Shown here one piece after another: positions 57,581-64,000 of a stretch of 64,000 nt of DNA. The position numbers and the translations under genes are program-made. Under the pieces are notes generated by a model that worked only from the letters and a program-made list of their open reading frames with translations, did no database searches and was not told where the DNA came from. Numbering within the stretch: the stretch's first letter is position 1; every line of letters begins with the position of its first letter. Source of the stretch: an uncultured Christensenellaceae bacterium (GTDB lineage: Bacteria; Bacillota; Clostridia; Christensenellales; Borkfalkiaceae). The stretch lies in assembly GCA_910588685.1 (NCBI GenBank), contig CAJUPX010000009.1, positions 1-64,000 on the forward strand. Reading direction: 5' to 3'.

Positions 57581-58866
57581 AAGAGAAACTCAAAAACTTG
57601 CAAGAACGCCGCGCCGCATGTTTGGCGGAGATCGACAAACCCGAAACGGACGAAAAGCGTTTTGCCGAACTTCGCGGCGAAATCGCAAAGATCGACTTTT
57701 CGATCGAAGAAACGAAACGCGCAATCGCGGACGAAGAACACGAAGAAGAACTCCGCGCGGCGAGAACGCCGAACGGGTCGCCCGAAACGGACGCCGAAAA
57801 GCGCGGGAAAGAGATCACGATTTTTAACGGCGTAAGCGTCGGCGATACCGCCGAACTTTCCAAACCCGACACGTTGCGTTTTGCAAAATCGGCACTCGGA
57901 AAACAAGTGCGCTCGAAGTTGCAAAACGTCAAAATCGACCTCACGAAGAACGAAAAACGCGCGCTCGGTGTTGCGATCACGACGTCGGCGACGGAATACA
58001 AAGCACCCACGGAGGGCGCGGACGGCGTCAATAACGGCGGTATTTTTATCCCGCAAAACGTCCTCTATGACCTTTTGGAAATGGACGCGCCCGACAGTCC
58101 TTTCCTCCGCGACGTCGGCGCAACGTATATCAAAGGCGCGTTGATTTTCCCGTACGTCGCCGAGGCAAACAACGGAACGTCGCGCGGCAAAAAGGAAGCG
58201 GAAAAATCCGACGACCGCTCTATCAAGTGGGATAAATTGTCGCTTGCACAAGGCAATTACCCGCTTACGATCGAGGTAACAATGGAAATTCTCGCAATGA
58301 CCGACGAGGAATTTGCGGAATACCTCCTCGCCGATTTGGGTAACGAAGTCAATTTGTTGCTCGGCGACGAGGTGTTGTACGGAACGGGCAAGGACGATCG
58401 TATCGAGGGCGTTACCGTCGGCGCAATCAAAGGCGACGCATACGCCGCGGGCAGCGCGGCTCTCGCTATCAAAGCGGGTTTGCTTGCGCTTTCTAAACGC
58501 GCAAGAAAGGGCGCGAAAATCTATGTTTCCCGCTCCCTTTCGCTTGACCTCGCTTTCGAGAAAGACGAAAACGGGCGTTATATTTTCCCGATTTACAACA
58601 ACGACGGGATTACGTCGATTGCGACTATTCCGACCGAAGTTGAGGAGGGTTTGAACGACGGCGATTTCATTATCGGCAACGCGAAAAACTACAAACTCAA
58701 CTTTACGAAACCGACGGAAATTTACGCCGAGGTACACGGCAAAACGCGCGTTATCGAATACACCGCCCACCTCATGGTTGCGGGCAAAGCCGCGCCGAAA
58801 AAGTTTTATTACGGCAAGCAGTCGGCAACCACTCCCGCGAAACCCGACGAGGGCGGTAACGGCTAA
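57577..58866 (+). CDS. Major capsid protein (HK97 family)
   Basis: The 429-residue protein has an N-terminal coiled coil (residues 1-65, the delta/scaffold region removed by the protease) and the HK97 fold thereafter: NNGGIFIPQNVLYDLLEMDAPDSPFLRDV, WDKLSLAQGNYPLTIEVTMEILAMTDEEFAEYLLADLGNEV, and the C-terminal strands. It forms the icosahedral shell. It begins within the protease stop (ATGA). A long open frame on the opposite strand (57133-58770) is a by-product of its codon use. Confidence 0.94.
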   Translation: MKEKLKNLQERRAACLAEIDKPETDEKRFAELRGEIAKIDFSIEETKRAIADEEHEEELRAARTPNGSPETDAEKRGKEITIFNGVSVGDTAELSKPDTLRFAKSALGKQVRSKLQNVKIDLTKNEKRALGVAITTSATEYKAPTEGADGVNNGGIFIPQNVLYDLLEMDAPDSPFLRDVGATYIKGALIFPYVAEANNGTSRGKKEAEKSDDRSIKWDKLSLAQGNYPLTIEVTMEILAMTDEEFAEYLLADLGNEVNLLLGDEVLYGTGKDDRIEGVTVGAIKGDAYAAGSAALAIKAGLLALSKRARKGAKIYVSRSLSLDLAFEKDENGRYIFPIYNNDGITSIATIPTEVEEGLNDGDFIIGNAKNYKLNFTKPTEIYAEVHGKTRVIEYTAHLMVAGKAAPKKFYYGKQSATTPAKPDEGGNG

Positions 58867-58938
58867 TTAACAACGGTTTTGATTGCGGGTTGCGGTCGAA
58901 AACCGACGCGCAACGGCGAACGTTAAAGGAGGTCAACC

Positions 58939-59202
58939 GTGCAAAACGAAGTTGATAAAATTCTCTATAAAATGGGTTACTTCGGTTGCGACCTGCAAAA
59001 AAAACAAGAAGTACAAGACTCTATCGCCGCGGCGACCGAGTTTATGCGCGATAGCGGCGTACCCGACGACAAGTTGAGTTGCGCCCGCGCGTACTCGGTA
59101 AAAGCGTTGTGGGCGGACGGCGTTGATAAAGGCATACCGATTAAAGAACTTATCGCGCCCGACGGAATGATCGTTGCGCTTATCGCGCAAATGCGGGATT
59201 GA
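58939..59202 (+). CDS. Head-tail connector protein (gp6-like)
   Basis: The 87-residue helical protein follows the capsid gene and resembles phage gp6-type connectors (DNA-packaging adaptor) with LYKMGYFGCDLQ and DSIAAATEFMRDSGVPDD. It starts with GTG after AAAGGAGGTCAACC. Such proteins form the ring under the portal. The 72-bp gap upstream shows no other feature. Confidence 0.75.
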   Translation: MQNEVDKILYKMGYFGCDLQKKQEVQDSIAAATEFMRDSGVPDDKLSCARAYSVKALWADGVDKGIPIKELIAPDGMIVALIAQMRD

Positions 59203-59204
59203 CT

Positions 59205-59615
59205 ATGTCGGATCAAAGAATAAAAACAAAACGTACGCTCGTAAAATTCGGCGTACAAAAGACAACGCAAATCGCGGGCAAAGGCGCGTCCACGTCATGG
59301 GAAATTATCAAAGTACCGATCGGCACGGACGACAACGGCGACCCGATAATGTCGGATTGTTTTTATTGCGAGTGGGTCGGCAGTTACGGGGCGGCGGCTA
59401 TTCAACAGCAAGCCGACGGCGTAAAGCGATCCGCCCGCGTACGCTTACCGTACGTCAAGGCGGTTTACGACGCATTGATAACGAAAGGCACCCGCATATA
59501 CCTTTACGGCAAAACGGACGCGGCGCATACGTTCGTACTTGCGTCGGACGCGGACGACTACCTCGAACAACATAAATTTATCGAGTTTCAAGTCAAGCAT
59601 TACGGAGGGAAATAA
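59205..59615 (+). CDS. Head closure / head-tail joining protein
   Basis: The 136-residue, strand-rich protein (TLVKFGVQKTTQIAG, CFYCEWVGSYGAAA, TRIYLYGK) occupies the place of the stopper or head closure protein between the gp6-like connector and the tail terminator genes. Sequence likeness is low and the call rests mainly on order. It starts at ATG 59205. Confidence 0.6.
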   Translation: MSDQRIKTKRTLVKFGVQKTTQIAGKGASTSWEIIKVPIGTDDNGDPIMSDCFYCEWVGSYGAAAIQQQADGVKRSARVRLPYVKAVYDALITKGTRIYLYGKTDAAHTFVLASDADDYLEQHKFIEFQVKHYGGK

Positions 59616-60028
59616 TGGACGTAAACGAAATCGTACAAGAAATCCTCGACCGTGTGTTGTTGCCGTTCGGCGTGGTATCCCACGATACGCGCCACGTCAA
59701 GATCGACAATATCGACGGTAGCGACGTACCCGTCAATCATGACGAATACGTCGTTTACCGCGTTTTGTCAAATCGCCCGCGCGGATACGGCGACGGCGCG
59801 CAAACCCTTTCCCGCGTGTACGTGGACGTAAATTATTACTACACATACGAAAAGACGGACGCGCGCGTCAAAGCCGTTAAAAGCCGCTTGCAAGCCGTCA
59901 AACGCGAAATTTTACGCGACGCGCATTTTCGCATTGCAAACGATATAACCGATACGCCCGACGTTGATAATCCGTACCGCGGATTGAACGTCGAATTTGC
60001 ATATATCGGGAGTGTTGACAATGGGTAA
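59615..60028 (+). CDS. Putative tail terminator/connector protein
   Basis: This 137-residue protein has a mixed fold with VDVNEIVQEILDRVLLPFGVV and VYVDVNYYYTYEKTDARVKAVKSRLQAVKREIL, in keeping with small neck proteins located between head closure and HK97 gp10. It could be the tail terminator; it was assigned by order and size. It overlaps the previous stop and ends just inside the next gene. Confidence 0.6.
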   Translation: MDVNEIVQEILDRVLLPFGVVSHDTRHVKIDNIDGSDVPVNHDEYVVYRVLSNRPRGYGDGAQTLSRVYVDVNYYYTYEKTDARVKAVKSRLQAVKREILRDAHFRIANDITDTPDVDNPYRGLNVEFAYIGSVDNG

Positions 60029-60413
60029 AGGTATCACGACAAGCCGTTTGCCGCTCGATAAACTCCCCGACGCCCTATCCGAAATATTGACGGACGCCGT
60101 ACGCGCAAATTTCGACGCACGGCAAGAGGCAATACAAGCGGGCGCGGAAGTTTTCAAATCGGCGGTCGAACAAGCGACGCCGAAAGACACGGGCGGCATG
60201 GCGGAGTCGTGGGAAATCAAAACAAAATACAAAGATCGCCGTTATGTCGGAAATACAAAAACCGTCAGCGGCGGCGGGAAAGAAAATATCCCGCTTTCAA
60301 ACGTGTTGGAGTATTCCGACAATCCGCATAACGGATTTATTCGTCAATGTTTCGACGCCACGGAGTCGCAAATATTCGACGCAATCAAAAAATCACTTCA
60401 AAATCGGAGGTAA
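60021..60413 (+). CDS. HK97 gp10-like tail component
   Basis: The 130-residue protein has the gp10 family segment AGAEVFKSAVEQATPKDTGGMAESWEI and a later NVLEYSDNPHNGFIRQ, which belongs to the neck or tail-completion proteins of siphophages. I chose the ATG at 60021, near the end of the upstream gene. Confidence 0.82.
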   Translation: MGKGITTSRLPLDKLPDALSEILTDAVRANFDARQEAIQAGAEVFKSAVEQATPKDTGGMAESWEIKTKYKDRRYVGNTKTVSGGGKENIPLSNVLEYSDNPHNGFIRQCFDATESQIFDAIKKSLQNRR

Positions 60414-60419
60414 AAAACA

Positions 60420-61076
60420 ATGACACAAGCAAAGGCGGCGGCAACGCCCGCAAAAAATTTGATCCGTTTCAATATTCAAAACATGAAATACGCTTTCCCC
60501 ACCGCGGACGGCGAATTTTCGGCTTTTGAGTCGTTGGGAACGGCAAAGAAACTCGCGCTCGAAGTGGACGCGTCCGACAAACAAATCTACGGCGACGGCG
60601 AATGTATTATTTACTACAACAACGAAAAAGGCAAGACGGGAACGGCGACCCTCAATATGATTTGCGACGCGTACGAAATCGCATGCGGGCGCAAAATGAA
60701 ATTGGCGGTCGGACTTGCCGATATTAAGCCGACGAAAAACGTATCGCATGTTATCTATTACGAAATTTGCGAAATGAACGGCGACAACGAAATTACCGTC
60801 GCAAAAGGTATGTTATTCGGCGTCAAATCGACGCGCCCCTCGGAAAGTTACGATCAAACGACCGACGATATTAACGAGTCGTCGTTCGATTTGCCGCTTA
60901 TTATCAAAGGCACTCCCCTTTTGGACACCGACGGTAGCGAATACAAGGACGCGAAAGGTAACAAAATTACCGTTTGGAACGTACTCGTTACGCCCGATAT
61001 GGCGGGTTACGAAACTTTCGGCGATAAAGTCGAACTCCCGAAAAAGGGAACGGACGCGGAAATACCCGCGGAATAA
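60420..61076 (+). CDS. Major tail (tube) protein
   Basis: The 218-residue protein lies directly before the tail chaperone pair and has the pattern of clostridial siphophage tail tube proteins: NLIRFNIQNMKYAFPTADGEFSAFESLGTAKKLALEVD, IYGDGECIIYYNNEKGKTGTATLNM and later MLFGVKSTRPSESYDQTTDDI. It polymerises into the tail tube. The start follows ATCGGAGGTAAAAAACA. Confidence 0.87.
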   Translation: MTQAKAAATPAKNLIRFNIQNMKYAFPTADGEFSAFESLGTAKKLALEVDASDKQIYGDGECIIYYNNEKGKTGTATLNMICDAYEIACGRKMKLAVGLADIKPTKNVSHVIYYEICEMNGDNEITVAKGMLFGVKSTRPSESYDQTTDDINESSFDLPLIIKGTPLLDTDGSEYKDAKGNKITVWNVLVTPDMAGYETFGDKVELPKKGTDAEIPAE

Positions 61077-61091
61077 TCGGAGGGCAATATC

Positions 61092-61484
61092 ATGATTAAA
61101 ACAAAAATTCCCGTACAAGACAAAGAAATCAACGCGGAAAATAAACTCGTTGTCGACGAACGCGAAATCGAAGTGAAAATCGACACGTCGTTATTTGCCG
61201 AGGAACGTTGGGAACAAAACTTCCCCCACAATGCAAAAAACGAAACCCTTTTTGCGTACGTCGAGCGTATCAAAACCGCGGGGCTTATGGAAAGCAAAGC
61301 GCAAATCCTTTCCAACCTCAAAGCGTTGTATTGTTTTATGGAAAGCGACGCGATCCCCGATTTCAAATCGTTTTTGCAAATGTTTGACCTTGCCGACGCC
61401 GAGTATTTGACGCGCCTTGTCGATAAAATCAAATTCGTTTTTGAAATCGCGTTGTCAACGGCAACGGCAAACGCAAAAAACTAA
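61092..61484 (+). CDS. Tail assembly chaperone (gpG-like)
   Basis: The 130-residue protein sits between the tube and tape-measure genes, the conserved location of gpG. It is acidic and partly helical (WEQNFPHNAKNETLFAYVERIKTAGLMESKAQILSNLKALYCFMESDAIPDFKSFLQMF). The frame ends ...GCA AAA AAC TAA, a canonical -1 slippery heptamer directly before the stop, so part of the ribosomes continue into the overlapping frame to give a longer gpGT protein. Confidence 0.87.
   Translation: MIKTKIPVQDKEINAENKLVVDEREIEVKIDTSLFAEERWEQNFPHNAKNETLFAYVERIKTAGLMESKAQILSNLKALYCFMESDAIPDFKSFLQMFDLADAEYLTRLVDKIKFVFEIALSTATANAKN
61475..61481 (+). other. Programmed -1 ribosomal frameshift site A AAA AAC
   Basis: The heptamer AAAAAAC is in the exact phase of the upstream gene (GCA AAA AAC TAA). 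A one-base backward slip continues as CTA ATC GCG CAC, in the frame of the reading frame that ends at 61801. This matches the conserved frameshift of tail chaperone genes. Confidence 0.88.
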
Positions 61485-61801
61485 TCGCGCACGGTCAAGA
61501 ATTTGAGCGGTTGTTGGCAATCTATAAAAGACTCGACCCCGCCCCCGCCGACAACACGGCGGCAAAATTGACCGTGCCGCGATATATCGCAATCGCGCAA
61601 AAATGCGTCGAACTCAAAATCCCCGACGTGTTTATTACGCGGTCGCACTTTAACGACCTTTACGTGCTTATCATGTCGATTGATATTGCGAATTTGAAAC
61701 ACGCAATACGGCAAATACGCAAAATGCGGTCGAAACAAAAAAATCAAAACGTCCGCGACGTTTCGGCGGCGGACGCAATCAAAATTCTTAAAGGAGGCTA
61801 A
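61481..61801 (+). CDS. Tail assembly chaperone T extension (gpT part of gpGT)
   Basis: This frame continues from the -1 shift with LIAHGQEFERLLAIYKRLDPAPADN and runs about 106 residues to 61801. It is helical, with a basic C-terminus (RQIRKMRSKQKNQNVRDVS). There is no ribosome site before its only internal TTG start, which supports expression as a fusion with gpG. The gpGT form guides tube protein to the tape measure and is lost from the virion. Confidence 0.82.
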   Translation, partial: LIAHGQEFERLLAIYKRLDPAPADNTAAKLTVPRYIAIAQKCVELKIPDVFITRSHFNDLYVLIMSIDIANLKHAIRQIRKMRSKQKNQNVRDVSAADAIKILKGG

Positions 61802-61804
61802 CAC

Positions 61805-63886
61805 ATGGCGAACACCATACGCGGATTAACCGTTGAAATAAGCGCGGACGCGTCGAGTTTCAATAAAGAAATGTCGCAAATGCGGAAAGCGGCGCAGTCG
61901 TTGCAATCCGAATTAAACGCCTTGCAAAAAAGCCTCGATTTGGAATTTGACGCAAGCAAACTCGCGCGGGCGCAAAAGGTCGCGCAAGACGCGATCGACC
62001 AAACGGCGGCAAATGCGGACGTATTGCGCCGCCGTTTGTCGTATTTGGAAGAAAGCGGGAACGTCAACACCGATCAATACCGCAAATTACAAACCGAACT
62101 CGCGCAAACCGAATTGAAAGGACAGCAGTTGCAAAAGCAACTCGAAAAATTAAACACGTTAAAGTTTGATAAACTGTCCTCGCAAATTACGGGCGTCGGC
62201 GACAAGATTACGGGCGCAGGGCGCGCCCTTGCGCCCTTTTCGGCGGCGGCGGGCGGCGCGGTTACGGCGGCGGGCGCGCTCGGCGTTAAAGCCGCGGCAA
62301 CGGGCGCGCAAATCGACGATCTATCTTTGCGCCTCGGCATATCCGCCGAAAAAGTACAAGAATATCAATACGTTACGGCGCAATGCGGCGTCGAATGGGG
62401 CGTCTTTGAAAAAGCACTCATTAAGGCGCGCGCCGCGATTGTCGATCTTTCCGCGGGTACGATCAACAACGCGTCAAAGGCGTTGCAATCGCTCGGATTG
62501 CGTATAGAAGATTTCGACAGCAAAGAGGCAATGTTTGACGGCATTATCGACGCCCTCGCGGGCATGGAAGATAAAACGTTGCAAACGGCGTATGCAAACG
62601 AAATTTTCGGCGACAAAATCGCAAATCAAATGTTGCCGTTTTTGAACGCGGGCGCGGACGCAATCAATCAATTTAAGTCGGAATTTGCAACAATCGCCCC
62701 TCTTACGAACGAGCAAGTATCCGCCCTCGCCACGCTTGACGACACGTTGTTTTTGGTTAAAGAGTCGATCAAAAATGCTGCGTTACAACTCGGGGCGTCG
62801 TTTGCCCCGCTTATCAAAAATATTGCGGACTCGATACAAAATAACCTCGTGCCGAAATTACAAAAGTTGGCGGCGTGGTTTAATTCGTTGTCGCTTTCGC
62901 AACAACAATTCGCATTAAAAGCGTTACTCGTCGTCGCCGCGCTTGCCCCGCTTACAATGGGCGTCGGTAAACTCGTCGGCGCGATCGGAAATATCGTAAA
63001 AATCATACCGTCATTACAAGCGGGATTGTCGGCACTTGCGGCAAACCCGATCGTGCTTATAATCGCCGCGGTCGCCGCGATTTTGATAATCCTTTATACG
63101 CAATGCGAGGCGTTTCGGGAGTCGATAAATAATCTAATATCAATGATCGGCGGCGCGTTGCAACCCGTCCTCGACGTCGTCATGGGTCTTTTACAATCCA
63201 TTATGGATTTGTTATCCCCTATCCTCGAAATTATCGGCGGAATATTGGCAACGGTTATCAACCTCGTTATATCAGCGTTGCAACCGTTTTTCGATATGTT
63301 GACAATGATTTTTAATCTATTGACGCCCCTTTTGCAAGTGGCGTTGATCCCGTTAAAAATCGTATTGACGGCGTTACAAGTGCCGTTGCAAATCCTCGGA
63401 CAGTTGCTCGGTTGGCTTGCCCCGCTTTTTCAAATTTTCGGAAATATCGTATCAAAGATTTTCGGCGGCGTGGTAAAGATAATCAATATCGTTTTGGGCG
63501 TTATCGAGGACGCCGTAAACTTCGTTATCGGAATAATAAACGGCTTGATCGACGGCGTAAACGCCGCCCTCGGTTGGCTTGGCGTACATATCGACCGTAT
63601 CGCCGACGTCAAATTGCGAATTGATACGTCGGAAATCGAAAGCATGGACGACGTCAACGCGATTATTGACTCCACCCCTCCCGATACGTCGGGCGCGGGT
63701 ACGGGCGGCGGCACGGTGTACGACGGCGGCGGCACGACGGGATCGTACGGCGACGTTTACAATTACGACAACAGCACGACGAACAAGACGCAAAATATAA
63801 CCGTCAAAATCGAAAATTACGCCGCGGAGGTCGATACCGACGAACTCGTGCGGAAACTCAATGTAAAACTTGCGGAGGCTATGTGA
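61805..63886 (+). CDS. Tape measure protein
   Basis: The 693-residue protein follows the chaperones and has the usual tape-measure plan: an N-terminal coiled coil (about residues 15-120, EMSQMRKAAQSLQSELNALQKSLD), a glycine/alanine-rich hydrophobic part (about 125-175), several membrane-like segments between about 375 and 580, and a C-terminal region with GTGGGTVYDGGGTTGS. It sets tail length and probably helps genome entry. At this length the tail would be short, roughly 100 nm by the usual proportion. Translation starts 3 bp after the gpT stop. Confidence 0.92.
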   Translation: MANTIRGLTVEISADASSFNKEMSQMRKAAQSLQSELNALQKSLDLEFDASKLARAQKVAQDAIDQTAANADVLRRRLSYLEESGNVNTDQYRKLQTELAQTELKGQQLQKQLEKLNTLKFDKLSSQITGVGDKITGAGRALAPFSAAAGGAVTAAGALGVKAAATGAQIDDLSLRLGISAEKVQEYQYVTAQCGVEWGVFEKALIKARAAIVDLSAGTINNASKALQSLGLRIEDFDSKEAMFDGIIDALAGMEDKTLQTAYANEIFGDKIANQMLPFLNAGADAINQFKSEFATIAPLTNEQVSALATLDDTLFLVKESIKNAALQLGASFAPLIKNIADSIQNNLVPKLQKLAAWFNSLSLSQQQFALKALLVVAALAPLTMGVGKLVGAIGNIVKIIPSLQAGLSALAANPIVLIIAAVAAILIILYTQCEAFRESINNLISMIGGALQPVLDVVMGLLQSIMDLLSPILEIIGGILATVINLVISALQPFFDMLTMIFNLLTPLLQVALIPLKIVLTALQVPLQILGQLLGWLAPLFQIFGNIVSKIFGGVVKIINIVLGVIEDAVNFVIGIINGLIDGVNAALGWLGVHIDRIADVKLRIDTSEIESMDDVNAIIDSTPPDTSGAGTGGGTVYDGGGTTGSYGDVYNYDNSTTNKTQNITVKIENYAAEVDTDELVRKLNVKLAEAM

Positions 63887-63888
63887 TT

Positions 63889-64000
63889 ATGCGTCGATTT
63901 ATTTTGCACACTTACGACAAATCGAAATCGTTTGATCTAAACGGCGAAAACGCCCTCGCAACCGAGCCGTCGGGTTTGGGCAATACCTTTTCGTTGAACT
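63889..64000 (+). CDS. Distal tail protein, start only
   Basis: The window ends 37 codons into this gene, which begins MRRFILHTYDKSKSFDLNGENALATEP-like after the tape-measure stop. The N-terminus, with a strand, an FDLNG segment and GLGNTFS, fits the Dit family of baseplate hub proteins that follow tape measures in Gram-positive siphophages. Order and this short stretch are the only evidence. Confidence 0.65.
   Translation, partial: MRRFILHTYDKSKSFDLNGENALATEPSGLGNTFSLN

Larger units (their letters stand above)
49490..64000 (+). mobile_element. Siphovirus-type prophage, left part (cut by window end)
   Basis: All genes from 49504 to the end lie on the plus strand and include HK97-type head and tail genes. 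Composition shifts abruptly from the host: CpG words such as CGCG and TCGC dominate, CAA is strongly favoured for Gln, and the palindromes CCGG, GGCC and AGCT appear absent. Genes are packed with short overlaps and GGAGG ribosome sites. No integrase, CI-like repressor, attachment repeat or lysis gene is seen within the window; those could lie beyond 64000. Several early genes are truncated or fused, so the element may be defective. Confidence 0.9.

Noticed and set aside
57133..58770. A 545-codon open frame on the minus strand opposite the protease and capsid genes
   Set aside because: It exactly shadows confident capsid and protease genes; the codon bias of the phage removes stop codons from the complementary frame. 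Its translation is low in complexity, rich in Arg and Phe, and has no ribosome site.

Overview
The window reads as a chromosome segment of an anaerobic, endospore-forming Clostridia-type Bacillota joined on its right side to a siphovirus-type prophage. The host assignment rests on the complete spoIIIAA-AH operon, spoIVB, a GerW/YtfJ protein, a YlxY-type deacetylase, a flavodiiron protein, the pta-ackA acetate pathway and classic Bacillota gene orders (argR-recN-spoIVB, scpA-scpB, DUF177-rpmF). I cannot name the genus. No rRNA, tRNA or CRISPR array was seen.

Host part (1-49.3 kb, almost entirely minus strand). 0.1-12.9 kb: acpP with its own promoter; a tightly overlapping run of YlxY-like deacetylase, M16 peptidase, hypoxanthine-DNA glycosylase, AlkD-like repair protein and Tex; then uvrC, a HAD phosphatase, a U32 protein and mutS2. 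12.9-16 kb: a copper module (ArsR regulator, CopA ATPase fused in frame to CopZ) with unusual promoter/operator structure. 16-23.7 kb: asparaginase, asnS, rpmF-DUF177, pta/ackA, and the only long plus-strand host gene, tmcAL. 23-30.4 kb: rluB, dacF, GerW, DUF2953, fprA, scpAB, S2P protease, lysA. 30.6-36.3 kb: an XRE regulator, a second carboxypeptidase, a SpoIIM-like membrane protein, spoIVB, recN and argR. 36.3-43.6 kb: nadK, tlyA, dxs, a four-helix membrane protein, a 590-nt structured non-coding RNA, ispA, folD, nusB and an Asp23 protein. The RNA and the membrane protein occupy the place of OLE RNA and its partner OapA in the isoprenoid operon, and I call them so. 43.6-49.3 kb: spoIIIAH-AA and gdhA.

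Phage part (49.5-64 kb, plus strand, cut by the window end). The base composition changes sharply: CpG-rich, with no CCGG, GGCC or AGCT that I could find by eye. An early module of small and zinc-binding proteins, a PAPS-reductase-like protein and a Dam-type methyltransferase is followed by chimeric or truncated genes: a radical SAM N-terminus, a Toprim C-terminus, and a terminase large-subunit C-terminus on a foreign N-terminus. These point to internal deletions. Then comes a promoter, a highly structured leader RNA with a duplicated hairpin and a strong terminator, and an apparently intact HK97-like morphogenesis operon: portal, protease, capsid, connectors, tail tube, frameshifted tail chaperones (A AAA AAC slippery site), tape measure and the start of the distal tail gene. 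No integrase, repressor or attachment site is visible at the left edge.
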